Assembly: GCA_016859345.1 (NCBI GenBank) | Contig: CM029116.1 | Coordinates: forward strand, 7,354,643 to 7,418,642 | Direction of reading: 5' to 3' | DNA from: Istiophorus platypterus | Taxonomy: Eukaryota > Chordata > Actinopteri > Istiophoriformes > Istiophoridae | DNA length: 64,000 nt | Shown: in pieces, positions 14,254-28,100 of the stretch | How positions within the stretch are numbered: the first letter of the stretch is position 1 | How the letters are laid out: each line of letters opens with the position of its first letter | Notes under the pieces: model-generated | What the model saw: the letters and a program-made list of their open reading frames with translations, nothing else | Databases searched by the model: none | Told to the model about the DNA's origin: nothing | Program-made: the position numbers and the translations under genes

Positions 14254-17200
14254 CGGGAAAATAAAGAAGCGGGAACACAACTTGATACGATGTATGTTAT
14301 GAAATACAATGTAGTTCTTTTATCGAATACATTTAGATATAGGTGGAGAGGGGACTGTTCTGCATTGTAGTAAGGCATAGTAAACACTTGGTGAGCCTGT
14401 AGTCTTGACATGCTTCCCCAGAGTGAAATGTAGCATGTGCAAGACTACCTGCTGTTAGGAATATATGGTGCAACAGATACGTGATAAAATAGAAATGAGA
14501 TTTTAAAAAAGGCAATGCAAGTGGTGCCAAAAACAATAGCCTTTTGTATTTGGGATGTAGTTTGTTGTAATATTTATGTCCAAAGATTTGTGTCAATTCA
14601 ATCTGACCAAAGCGTAGAGGTGTGAAGTGTATTATTGTCTCACCAGGACTGACTAGTTGGATTGTAGCATTTGAGGTGTCAGAAATACAAATGCAAATGC
14701 ACATGTCCCACTTTTTTTTTTATTCGTTTACTGATGTTTATCTCAAGACTGCATTGTTGATTTTGTTTGAATTAGGTCATCACCACATAAAAATAGTGTG
14801 CATGCAAATATCTGCATGCGAACCCCTGTCCTACTTTCAGTTTGCATATCGTGATCTTTTGTATATTGTAGACTTAGACAGCGGGCCTGTTCGTACTGTG
14901 AAAGTCATGATGAAGAATGATCAAGCTTAGTAAGCACACTATTCTGGACAGTGACAAAGCAGTTTTACTCTGAGAGTCTGGTTATACAAAAATGATGGGC
15001 AAGAGAAGTGAGAGTTGATCTCAGCCACACATTTCTTTTATGCCTTGTGTGCACATTTCTGAGGTGTTATGATCAGTCACTTAAGGATAAAAAACAACAG
15101 ATTTTTCTGCTCTTGCAGGACCTAAATGGCTTTTTTATAGCCATCTCCTCCAACCACTTATTTTCTTTAATTTTCTCTGCTTTTCTCTGATAATACCCTT
15201 ATGCTGAGAGTGTTTTCTGTTTTATACAACCAACCAAAAGCATTCCTCTCCACCCGCTCATACTAATTTTTTAGAGGCATTTATCCACCTTTGCAATGGC
15301 AAAGTGCTTCTTTTTGCAGGGTGAGCGGTCTCCTTTTCCTTGTCCACAGAGCCTCCGCTGCCTCTCTGGACCCACATCTTGACCCATAGTCTCCAAAGAA
15401 AAACATGCATCACATCATACAATTACACCCGCCCCGCTCACATCAGCGGCGATAATGCCACTTTTTTTGTGCTTGATTATATCCTTAGGACATATCAGAC
15501 AGTGACCACATTCCTTCTGCAAACTAATCAGCTCCAAAAAATTACTTATTGATCCCAGGCCAGACCAAGGAGGGGGGTTTAGTGGTGGGGTCAGTGGGAG
15601 GGTCTGTGGTGCCTTATTGCCAGCCAACATTTCTGAATCATGAAAAATGCATTCACAGAGACATAGACATTAATAGATACACATTCATGTACATGTTGGG
15701 CCTTTTGATGTTTCCCCCCCGAAAAATGAATCAATTACAGCCCAAACATGTATTTCTAATAAGTTTTTTTCTCACTAAAGAGTCATGATTGATATGATGG
15801 TTACTGGATCTGGTTTCAGTGTGCAAGACTCCTCTGGCAAAACATCTTTCCCCTTAAAATACATAGATTTGAAATTGATTTTTTTATATATACTATGCAT
15901 GACATTTAGTTGGGAAAAGTAATATGATGGGGCTGAAATTGAAAAATGATCTCCAGTAGGAATGCTGGCTATAGGATCCTGGTGAGTTTTGTAATAGCTC
16001 ACTGCGGGAGGTCAGACATTCTTTGAAGTGCTGAACGGGTTTGAGATAGTCCTTCTGCAACATGTATTTCTATGTTATATGTTATCGATCTCACATAGTA
16101 AATGTGTTAGTATATTCAGTTACTGCTCACCAGTATTTATAGTTAGGTAATTGTATCAACAATTTAATTTTCAGTCCAGTTACAGCAATCCCAAACATAG
16201 TTTGACCAAATAGTGTTCTCCATGTTTTTCCTGTACTGTTCCCATGGCGTGGCAGCTTTCATTCCAGACAGCATTGATCGGATCTTTTAGAGATGAATGG
16301 ATTAATTACAGGCAGTGAAAGGAGACGAAATACAGTCTGGCATGGGGACGGATGGAATTGAGGGCTGGGATTGAGAAAGCCATTAAGGCAAATTGAGGGC
16401 ATTAATGACTGTAGCACTGCCAGGGGGCCCCAGCGGCCCACCCTTTTCCCTGGCACTGTGGCTGTGTAATGGCATCCTCAGCTGCTCTTTTGAGATATTA
16501 GTTGAGCGGTGGTTCTGTGTCAGTGTGGCTGACATGATGTTCTTTTTCGCACCTCAAAGATTCATGAGAACAGCCTGCTGTCAGAAACCACAAGAACCAC
16601 CTGCACCACATGGAATATAGACTTGATGGGTAAAAACACTGGAGACAATAACACAGGTCGTAACTGCTCATTAGATATATTCGACCAGGGACAATGGTAT
16701 TGAGCACTGTGCATATACAATACTATAGTTTATGAGGAATACTTTGGTGTGGCTTATTTATCTCTTTCTAATAGAGAGAAGTGGGCAAACAGGTGCACCC
16801 GAAGAAATACAGTCAACTCCACGAATCATTAAGCTCTCGCCTTGCAGCTGTGTGCTGACACACACAAAACAAGAGTTCAATAAATAATAGATTGCAGAAG
16901 GAAATATGGACCTTGTGTTTATCTAATTAAACAACATCAAATATAAATGACAATCAATTATGATTTGCTTCTAGGCTTTAAACACCACCACTGTAACATG
17001 GACACATGTCTCTTTAAAGTCATATATTTTACAATTTGCATTCCACTCGCACTGATATCAAATAGGTTTTAACTGCATTTTGCAGCTTGCCAGATGCCAC
17101 CATTAAAAGTAAATTGAGCTCCAGGACTGCATTGATGTAACAATCAATAATAATAATAACAATAATTATTATAATCACAGCCTTTCTGCTTCTCTTTGTT

Positions 17201-18839
17201 CTTCTCTTGTAACTTTGTTCACCCCTTCTCAATGTCTAGGTTGTTTAAATCTAATCTAGCTGAACACATTATTTCGCTCACACAGCCCCCAGCTGAATGT
17301 AGCAACTCATAAAAGCCCAATGTTTCAGCCATATTGATTCCTCTGGTAAAATTGGTTTGAGCAATGAATGTGCTGCAGCACTATACACTGAAATGTTTTG
17401 CAGCCGTGGGGGAAAAGAGTGAGGGTGACCTTGAATGTTTTTCCCCTCTTACTTTCATAGCAGTTTTTTTTTTCAGCCTTTGAGCAACGTTTTGTGGTAT
17501 TTCTGATATCCTCACGTACACTGTAACTCGAGTGACCCATGCCAAGGTATTCACATTATCTTAACCTGAATTAAACTCTCTATTCAGACCTCCTCAAAAG
17601 AGAAAAAATATTTGGATTTGTTCCTAACTTTGATTGAGGAAATGACATGAAGCGGTTTTTGATTGATCTCAGGTTCAAATCATTTATGTGACAATTTCTC
17701 TGCCTCCCTTCATCTTTTTAGCTCTTTCAGCACGAGTTCACTCAGATGGAAAGTACGTTATGTGCTTGTATGTGATCCCTGACCAGGATTTCAATAGTAT
17801 GCTGCTGAATTTCTCTCAAAGCCCACTGACTATAAACTGCGCTTTGGTGATAGGGAATGTAGCATGTAGAGACTGTTAAATATGAGCTTTTCAGTATGGA
17901 TTAAACCCCTCTGATGTCTTAACCTTCCTCCAACACTTGTAGAGTACATTTGAACAAATTCTTCTCTATTCAAAATGGTTAACTATTCAGTCAACAGTAA
18001 TTCTAACACCGGTTGCACTTTATTCCCCCCCTTACCTTGATTAGTACAAACAATTTAAAGATCACTGCTTCACATGATCCAAGCCGGTGCTCAATTACTC
18101 CTTATTGTTTTTTTTCTCTTTAACAAAGGGAAGTTTGCTGGGAGGGAGAGAAAATTGTGAGTTCTAGATCACTTGTGTGTTGAGAGCAGTGAATCGATAT
18201 ATACGTGTGACTGGTTAGTTGATTCAAAACAGGCAACACATTAGACATTAGGAAGGAAATATTAGAAACAGAGAAACTACATGGCATACAGTGCTTCTAT
18301 TGTGTAGGCAGGAAGACCATTAGACTACCACACAAAAATTTCTGTTTAACCTGGTGGTGTTAAATCTATAAAGTTAATAATTGTGGAGGTTTTTCTTTAC
18401 ATCAGATAATGAGTCTAACCTTGATATCAGGTTAACTCAACACATTATCAGAGCTGCTTGCCAACTTGAATTGGGGAAGCGGACCGGCTCCGAAATACCA
18501 TGATAGTTGATAGTGTTAACCACATCACGCACCACGGTTGTTAACACACAGCATTAGCTTTTCTTTTTTCCCTTGTTTTGCTTTACAGTTAGTCCAGCCT
18601 GCAGAGCATTTTAATCTGTTACCTCTATCTATAGTTGACAGAATATAAAGAAACATGTAATGTAGTCTTGCAATGCTAGAGCTACAGACTTTTTTGGAAT
18701 ATATATTTGAGAGTTTTCAAATATGCCAGAACAATACAACTTGTTCCCACCAAAACCACAACAATACAATACAGAGGTGAAAGAAAAAAAGAAAAATAGG
18801 GACAATTGTTATATCATGACATACTCATCACAAAGATAA

Positions 18840-19905
18840 CAGGAATCTCATTTGTGCTGCCTGATGGTGAAATTTGAAATTAGGGAGTAGGAGGCCACCC
18901 ATTGTATAGTTCCATGATAATTTAAAATCTCACCCTGGGTACTTTACAGTTCCAAATGAATTCCCTTAAAATTTTATTAAGAGTTTTAAAATTACTGTTT
19001 GGAAAGGGATGGAGAATGACTGAAATACTGTTGGTACACCATCCTGGGCAAAATGTTGATCCCTTCACAGCTGACTTTTCCCAAAAAAAGTCATGGCTAG
19101 TTCTGTCTGCCTGTTTAGGTCACTCTCTATTCTTTGACTCAACCCAGGATAGTTGAGTTTAAAAAGATTCTTAAATGCAAGAGGGAATATATCACTCTTT
19201 TTCATAGTTCACCTCATAGCAGGATATTATGCTATAATTGTTCAGAAGAGCCAGTAATTTGATTGAGTTGGGTCCATTACAAATAAAATTACATATACAT
19301 TTTTACACAATAAAAATAAATTAGATGAACCCACTTGGATACCTTTTGTGTCTGGGTTGTGTCACTGCTTGGCCACCAGCTCTACTGCCAAGATGAAAAT
19401 CCTGGCAGAGAGCGGACAGTGCTGTCAGCTGCTTCTGTGTAGTGGGGTAGGAAATGATATTATACTATTTTTTACTATCTTTGCCTGTGGTTTGTGATAC
19501 ACGGTTATTACCCAGTTAATGAAAGATGAGCTGAACCCAAATCTCTCCAGGGGTTTAGGCAGGTCCCACCATTTGACGCAAAAAAGCCTTTTCTGCATAT
19601 AATGCTAATGCAATACTGGATTCTTTTTAAGGAATTTGCTAAGTTAATACTGATGAAAATTCTCCAGGGGTTATCAGCTAAGATTCTGCTCTATATTGAT
19701 ACGATTGGGGTACCTTTTTAATCTATTGGTTAGGTCCTTGGAAATAATCTTAAATTTTCCATTAAAGAAGCTAGTTGGCCTATAGGAGGAGCGTTCTTTA
19801 GGGTCTTTATTTATCTTATGTATAATCATCCTGAATACATCACCATTACTAAACATGTTGAGAAAGGTCATTTCAACTGTAGGCAAACTGCAAATGCCTA
19901 CCAAG
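18840..19905 (-). mobile_element. Decayed L1-clade LINE (ORF2 reverse transcriptase remnant)
   Basis: Read on the - strand, successive pieces match the L1-type ORF2 reverse transcriptase in the correct order but in shifting frames. KDPKERSSYRPTSFFN (SSYRP core at 19776-19790) corresponds to the family 'KDP..SSYRPISLLN' block. LERFGFSSSFINWV (about 19509-19550) and CPLSARIFILAVELVA (about 19366-19421) correspond to the 'LERFGF' and 'GCPLSPLLF.LA.EPLA' blocks. Further downstream come INILPRMVYQ (about 19029-19062), TLNKILREFIWN (about 18955-18990) and GGLLLPNFKFHHQAAQ (about 18850-18896). In-frame stops and frameshifts are frequent and the catalytic YADD box has degraded to a CKNV-like string, so it is dead. 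The endonuclease part is absent, as expected of a 5'-truncated insertion. The 3' end may extend to about 18700. Confidence 0.85.
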
Positions 19906-21611
19906 TTAAACGTTCTGACCAGTCAGGGTACCAATGAAAGACTGGGATTACGTACCCAGACCTGAGTAGTACTATGTGTCAAGCATGCTGCTGGGGAGGC
20001 CTGTGTGGGTGGCAGGTGCATTCCTCCATCATTATTGTGTCACATTGTTACCTCAATGCCAATGGCAGTCTCTCTCTCTCTCTACATTGTTTGTCAGGTC
20101 AACCCAACCAGTCGGTGTATTTTAGCTGCTGAGATCCACTGTATTTGACAGTCTGCAGTATGAGGGAATATGGGGTGATCCTCCAGTTTTTTGCTTGCCA
20201 GAATACTTGATTGTGAGTGTTTCAAAAGAAAACTCAGCTCTGTTGTCACATTGTGCTTTAGTTGGGTCAGAGTTAGAAGTCTAATGTTGAACTGTAATAA
20301 AGCAAAGGGATGAGACCTGAACTCAACAGAGGCTGATGGAAGGGTGTAGGAAATTGTGTGCCAGGATCTTCAGCAGCAGGTCCATTCTGTTGAAATTCTG
20401 CAGCTCCCGGAAAAAGTTCCACCTGATGGAAATAAATTGGCTGGGGGAGTGAGTACTGAGCCAGAGTCTCTAAAGACAGACACAGCTTCTAAATGGCTCA
20501 ATTTAGCTTTTGTGGGAGCCAGGAACCAGAGCAGGTCACTGCCCCACAACCCGCCACAGTGAAAATCAATAGGTAGTTTCAGAACAAGGGGCCTTATTAA
20601 AACAGGTCCTTTTTCTGTGAGGTGTTTGGATGACACTGTCTCACAGAAATCATTACACTCAGCTCAAACTGCTCACTGCGTTTAAATTGTTACAATCCCT
20701 TTTGACCCACACATCCTCTCCTGTTTTCTCTAATATCCCCATTTTGATCCTGAAGATAGCAGGAGTACAATTCCGATCCGCAATAATTGTAGGATACCAG
20801 AGACTGTATAGCCTTGAGTTTTCCAGTTTATCACTAGGACACAATGTAGAACAAAACTAATTCCATAAGCTGTCCTCCAAATACATCTACTATAAATATC
20901 AACAACAACAACAAGGGGATTAAAAAAAAACAGCATGGAAAAACTGATTTACAATATCACCAATAATGCTGGAAAGAATTTTTTTGTTGACACTCTTACA
21001 ACCTGTACATTCTTTTATTTTAAGTGAGAACAAATAGATGTTTTCCATCACCTTCTATCTCTTTTCTATCTTTGTCTCTCTCTCTGTTGTAAAGGTAACA
21101 ACCTCATGCTTTTAGAGCAGAGATGACCTTTTCGATTTTATGTGTTAGACCTTAATGGCTTGCAGTAAAATCTCAAGGCCAGCAGCAGTGCACAGCGATG
21201 CCAGCATAGTAAAATCCAAATAATGTTGTTGACCCAAGGCTGCGTGCCCACACACTCATTTTTTTTATCTCCTAGAAGGCTGTAACAATGACCGGAGCAA
21301 CAGTGCTAACATCCTGAACATGAGGATTCATGGGTCTTCAAGCTGCTAAAAATTCCTTCTTTTTTTTTTGAAAGTAGGTTATTTGAGTAACAACATAACA
21401 TAATTGCGGAACTTATTCACCCTCAGATGACTGCATTGTGATTTTCCATTCTAAATTTATAATCCTCCTGTGTAGGGAAAGCATTCATAATATATTGTTG
21501 TGTATTATAACTGTAACTGTAAATCAAAACAAGGGAGGAAAGGGATCGAATCGCCAGGCGGGTGCATTACATTAATGGGAGCCCAAACACAAATATATGA
21601 ATTGTAGGCTC

Positions 21612-21663
21612 TGTGTGTGTGTGTGTATGGGTATGGGTGTGGGTGTGGGTGTGTATGTGTGTG
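21612..21663. repeat. GT-rich compound repeat
   Basis: A (TG)n stretch grades into tatggg/tgtggg hexamer-like units and back to TG. It is an imperfect microsatellite/minisatellite with a G-rich + strand. Confidence 0.9.
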
Positions 21664-24600
21664 AACAGATACATTTATATACACTTACATTCATCAGTCT
21701 GATAAATCATAGAAATGTTCCTTAGCATTGGCCTTAACATGTTTCCATCAAAATGTTGCATAAATATTTAGGCTCATTCCCAGAAAGTCAACAAAAGAAA
21801 ATGTAAGTTTCCGTTAAACCTCAATATGGAGTAATGAGAACGTAACACGATCGTGCAATTAAAAGGGCACTGATAGCTCTTGTGTAACTTAAGTAAATCA
21901 TACCTTGTAATTGCTGCCTCCTACCTAATAAAGCATCTAAATTGATTTGTATACTCTGTCCACACACATTGCCTAATGCTTCTATCTGCCATTGTTTTCA
22001 TTCCATATTTGTTGGGGCTGGTGGAGTGGAAGGAATGTAACAGTGGGTGGCAGAGAATGATAAGGAGAAAAAAAGGAAAAGCAAAAAGCAGGTCTCCCAG
22101 CATCAGTTTAGCTCTAAAACTGTCTCTAGCCACCTTTCTCTTGTCTTTATTCATATGCCAACATTTTCAAATCTGTTTGGTGTAAATTCTTTGATTCTTG
22201 ATGTGGATATGCACTTATACTGAATACTAACTTGTTGTTAAGATGAATGTGCTTGCAACTTATGGCCCCTGCCATCTATCTCTCTATGTGTTGGTTAAAT
22301 CATGTCAGCAGCCCTGGTATACAATGAACGTTGCACTACTCTGTGGGGAAACTGGACAGGGAATTTGAAGGGGTCCTTTGAAGCAGCTGCTAATAAGTAA
22401 CTAACCACCCACCAAATGTTAATTTGAAATCATTTAACTTTAATTATATGAGTCTCTACATGCCAAAAAAAAAACAACAGGCAAGCTCGAAGTGCTTAGA
22501 CCATAGCAGCCAAGACAAGGTATAGGTTAACACTATGAAGAGAGAGAGAAGTTGCAACACAGAGAGATAGAGACGTGGTGCCAGAAACCAACTGGTGCTG
22601 AGTCGGGTTTCTGTTGTAATAGCAGAGAGTTCTCCAATGGAATCAGCATCTAATTTTATGTCCAGATGTGACCTTCTTGTAGCTCTGTGGTAATAACAGA
22701 TGTCTGTTTTACACTCTTTCTTTAGTAGTAATTTCCTTTTGCAGTGCTCACACAATTGAGACCCACTAATTCACTTCATTAATTAATAAGGAAAATAAAA
22801 TGGATAGCCTGCTCTATCTTTACTGAACACCTTCTGCTGCACTGTGACATGAGAAATTAGCTCCAGTTTTATAGCTGATGGAAATGCAACTGTAAACATT
22901 ACTAGAAAATGTGGATTCAGGCAATATAGTGAGGAGAACAAATATCTGATAAAAAAAAAAAAGAGAGCGTGAATATCTACTGTCATAACAGCTCTCAACT
23001 GAAAAAGAGGCCTTCTTGGAGGAAGGGCCAGTAGGATACAGTGTAGGTTCAAAGTAAAGCAGATTAAACAGAAAAGCAACGGAAACTAATAATTTAGTGA
23101 TGCATTAGAACAGATCATAGAATGTGCAAAACTGCTCTTTGCACTTTGATGTTTACCAGCTTCAGTTAATGTACAAACATACAGTATCTGTGAAAAATAA
23201 CATCTTTGATGCACGCTGGATTTAAGTGTAGCCTCACTAAGCTTCCCATTGTTTGCGGAAGCTTACTTACTTACCTTTACTGTGCTCTGTCATAGCAATA
23301 AATTAGAGGAAAATGACAAATTCCTTTGAGTGTAATTTAATAGTTTTACTAAAATGCTTTGTTTCCTTTCCCGATTAGGCATTTGGTTAGGTTTCCCTGC
23401 ATAAAACATCCAAAGTTTTGCAATAACAGTGAGCACACATTTTAAATATGTTTGTTGTTTACAAAATTTAAAACAAAATAAAAACACGACAAATGAAATT
23501 ATGATAAACGTGCTATGTAACCATAAAGCATCAAGCATAAAGTACCAATGCAGCATTTTTGTATTGATGACTTTGGGGATTTATAGGAAGCTATTTGAAC
23601 AGCCTTTGTGTATTCATTGCTTTCAGGTCTGTTTGGTTTAATGTCCCTATGCTGCCGGCAGTATTTGTGGCATGGTGCAAAGTCTGACTTCTTCGTTGCT
23701 AAGACTGGGCCTGTAATGGCTCTGTTGGGACAGCGTGAAAGTGCTTCTTCAGCGCTCATTAATGGAGCAAATTGAACAGGTCTCCCGGCCTAGCTCTATA
23801 ATGAGGGCCTCCTTCTTCTCTGCCCCCCACTTCCACCATCATCCTGCAGTCTATTGTTCACCTACAGTTAGGGTCAGAGCTGTGGAGCAGTAATTGTATC
23901 ACTCTGACCCTCTTTTGGTTTTTATTTTGTCACAGAGACCTGCTCTTTATTGGGTGCAGGCCATCCCTCAGGTTGTAAACGCCACGATGCCCCTCCTCCC
24001 ATACCTAGGGACAGGGGTGCTGCCTGGCTGCCTTCCTGCCTGCCAGCGATCAATATGCCACTGTCGTTAACTGGATTTGTTGCTGTGGTGCTTGCTTATG
24101 AGGCAGCAATTAGAGTGTGAAGTGGCAAGGCCAGGGTACGAGGCTGCGGCTGTGCGAGGCCCGGCCCTAGGGGATGGAAATGTCAGGGGCACAAGCCCAG
24201 TTTCATTACGGCCTGAAGAGACTATGACGATCCATACTGTCTGTGTAATTCATTCAGCCAAAGGGGGTTAGAATTATTTGTGGGAGACAGTTAGCAAACA
24301 CAGAAAGAGGTCACAGGTTAGGGGGAGCTGTGGACACTTGCTTGCTGTGAAATCCAGTTACACCCTGTGGAATCCACTTACATGCCTCTGTTGTCTTATT
24401 ACCAGAACAGTGGTTTGAGGGGAATTTAGCCTGAATGACACAGCTGAGCTGCAGCCTCTTGTCCTACTGTAAACCAGCTCAACTTGCATTTACAAAGGAA
24501 ATCAACTTACCATTCAGCACAGTTGAGCATGCAGTATGTCCTGGATGTTTTTTAGAGTAGCTTTTTGCCAGTCCTTCCTTAAATGTCATTGCCTGCTGCT

Positions 24601-25117
24601 TGTAGGCATTTATTGTGTTTCTGAGTTCATGCCTAAAAATAATTACAGGCCAGCATGGCCATGTCCAGTGTCATCTGTGTCAGACCATCAGTCAGCTCAG
24701 ATTGGTGACATTGAGGCATTTATGGCTATAGGGGTGCCCGGGGGGGGGGCAGTGTCTGGACATTTTTTCTCCCCCAAAAGGGTCATAGTGTCCCTGGTCA
24801 AGCATGGGGAAGGGGTTCCCTAATGTGTCATTTGGGATTGACTCTGACCCAAGGCTCTAAATTACTTTCCATTTTGGGGGACAATTAAGTTCGAACCTCT
24901 GATGTGTGCAGCCTTCAATTGATTCAGTCGATAGCACTCAGCATACACGGCAGGGCTGTCTGTTTAAGTGGAATACCCCTCAAATTTAGAGCAAATATGC
25001 TTTATTTAATCCATTGGTCTAGGGCAATACAAAGGTATTGATGTGCAAGACCTAAATAGAAGACACCACTTTAGAGACTAGACATCTAAAATTCTGTTTT
25101 TTTGTTTTTTTTGTTTT

Positions 25118-25149
25118 GTTTGTTTGTTTGTTTGTTTGTTTGTTTTTTT
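25118..25149. repeat. (TTTG)n microsatellite
   Basis: About six perfect GTTT units follow a T-rich lead-in and end in a T run. Confidence 0.9.
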
Positions 25150-28100
25150 ATTTCATAACAATATGTAGCTCAATGTAGTTTTGGTCATTTATATGTGAGA
25201 ATTATTATACCTGCTTCTATTCACAAATACAGTAAGTTAACCATGTCATATTCCTACATTGAGCTGTTTGACACAACATTGCAGACTAAAGCGTCCAACA
25301 AATATTTGTTTCTGGCAATGGGGGACAACAGATGTTCAAACTGTCCCAGGCCACAGGGTTAAAAAAAACAAATATTGAGATTAATGTATTTCCCCTACGA
25401 CACCAGACTGAATGTGAGGAGCAAAGCAGATGATTTAAAGGATGAGAAGGGGTAATACTTTTTTCCAGTCATGATTAGAGCCAGTTTGAATTGTACAGAG
25501 AGGACAGGGTAAATGATGTTGTGAGTGGAGATAAGAGAGAAGCAGTGAGAGAAGCAGTGTAATGGTGCACATATTTTGGGAAAAAAAACAAATAACAAAA
25601 AACAAAATTAAAAAAAGCCTTTTAGCTGTTAAAAGCTATACAAATGAGCGTTGTGTAAAAGAACAAAGTACCACTAATCTGTTGAGTGCTCTGAGTCAGA
25701 GGTGAAAATGGCTGCAACAGACATCAATAAATTAAGTGACAGAAAGAGAAAACTTAGCCAACTTCTATTTGGTATTTTTTTTTTTCCTGGTGAATACTTC
25801 AGTCCTTTTATGATTGCAGCACAAAATCTCCCCATCATCTCCATCCTCCATCACCGACCTCTGGGTTGTCAGCTGTGTAGTAAAATGGGTACAGAGGAAT
25901 TCCGTCATCGTGTATGACTTTTCCATGACTGGGTGAGCAGCTGCTTTGCAAACCATAAGTTATTTCCATTCCTGATCTATGGGGCATAAAAGAATCAGCA
26001 CCTGTACAATATAACACGGACCAATAAATCATGTAATTCAATAGAGTTAACTGTTCCTTTAATAGAGAGATAGTACCTTGGTGAAGCTCAGAGCATAATG
26101 GTATTTCCGCTGTACATTTTCTACCTTTTAACACAGAAAATAAATTGCATGACTTCCAACAATTGGATATCTAGCAATCCTTAAATACTGTTTATTGATT
26201 ACATGCCACCACTGGAAGGGAGGTTTAATTAAACTCTTAGTTCATGCCCTCACCCAATCTGCTTCCTCCAACAAAGATTGAGAAATAGTTACAGCAGCTA
26301 AAACAAGGAGATGTCTCAGTGATTTTAAACAGGAAGAGTTGGCACATAACTAAAAGAAAAGAAACAATTTGGAACTGGACAAGTTCATGCAGTATAGGCT
26401 GGGGTGATATACAAGGATTCAGGAACACTACAGCGGATACAAGTAGATGCATTATGGCACCACAGCCAATCACAGATATGAGAGAAATGTACACGATGGA
26501 TATGCCATACAGTATGTGCTACTGTATTTGTGACAATGCTGGCAAGATTTAAAGTGATATCATATTAACACTACCAGCTGAGCTGAGAACCTTTGCAAGA
26601 TAATCTCATTCTCCTCATCAAAAACCCATCTATTTAGTGAAATTGCCAGCCAAAACAAACACTGGAATAGGAAGACAGTGCATATATTACATTCTATGTG
26701 GGTTAAATTGTGTGAGACAGTCACAATGGTATTTATGGCCACACAGTTCATCTCAGTTATTTAAATGCGGGGTGCTTCCGTCCTTTAAAGTTTATTCTCC
26801 CAGACATAACTTTTAAATTCTGCCCTGATTAAGTTTGGTTATGCCAAATCTCTGGGAGACCTGGCGATTCCCTGCGATAATGTTTTTGCTGAGAGGAAAG
26901 AAAGCGACAATGAATAAACATATGGTGTTGATAATTTAGTGGATTAATTTATTTTGGTGTTTTGGGTGTTTACAAGGGAATAACTTCCCATCTTAACCTT
27001 GACCGCTGTACATAAGCTTTCCACAGTGGGCTTCCTCGTAACAAACGTGTAACAAGTCTTATCTGTTCTTTCAGTCAAGGTCAGTTGTGTGGGACTAAAG
27101 GATATACAAACCAGAGGAAACAGATCCTGCTCAGAGCCTTGCTAATGATGTCTGTAGCTGTGGGTCTGAGGAGGAGGACTGCAGAGAGGAAGGACAATGT
27201 CCTAACTGATAAAGAGGTTGGAGAGATACTTGAGAAACTCTTGTCCTCCCCTCTTCTCGTTCCCTCCCTTCTGACTTGGGACTCAACTATTCACTTCTCA
27301 CTCATTAGCGCCTGTTGCCCATCATTCACTGAAAAAACTGTTTACCCTATCCTGTCATGACAATGACTAGCACCCTGTTATCAAGGTCCTCCTTAGGTGG
27401 GGGATGATAGTTGTGATGAGTTTCCACAGAGGCAGATTAAGCAGCTACGTTCGGGGGGAAAAAAGTAGGCCAGCTAATTAGCTGCAGCTCTCAGGACCCT
27501 GGGAGTAGGCTGTTTTTCACCTAGACAGGGAAATTCCATATATGACAGAAATGGGTTTTGAGAAGAAGGGCTGCAATATCTAATATGAGTGGGAGGAAAA
27601 GAGAGGTTGACATAGAAGAGAAAAAATGGAGAGTGGAGACAGATCATCCTGTAAAGTTAACTTTGGATTCCCTGAAGTTGAACTTATCTTAGCAGCACTT
27701 TATATATTCTCTTTCACCAGTTGTGAGTTTCTTAAGCATCTTTGAAATGGACTTTTCAGGGAAAAAATAGCTGTTATCACCCGTGTACAGGACTAAATAT
27801 AAAAGTTCTTCTTCTATGTGAAATACTCGTTTTTGGTTCAGTCGCTGGAGTTGCACTGATAAGTTGTTGCACAGTATTTTCCATATGTATTTGTATATTT
27901 TTATATACATTTTGCTGAAGTATGTATGGGTAAACAGAAAAAAATCACTTTTAAAGCCCTGAAAACACTTACATTTTCTCAATCAGTTTTCACATGAGAT
28001 TTCTACTTTTTTTGTGTCCTTGTCTTTCGCATTGGTTCAAATTGGGAAGGGCTCGAATTGTCATGTATTTCTATTCATATAATCAACATTTGGCACCATT

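Larger units (their letters stand above)
1..18839. other. Distal 5' flank, no gene recognised
   Basis: This AT-rich sequence holds short random reading frames only. I see an (AT)20 microsatellite (9611-9650), homopolymer runs, a poly(T)/palindrome/poly(A) block near 14194-14253 and a CTCF-type motif at 12949. If this fish has the long roundabout isoform with a distant upstream first exon, as mammals do, the whole stretch could be intronic. Nothing here resembles that alternative N-terminus. Confidence 0.6.
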
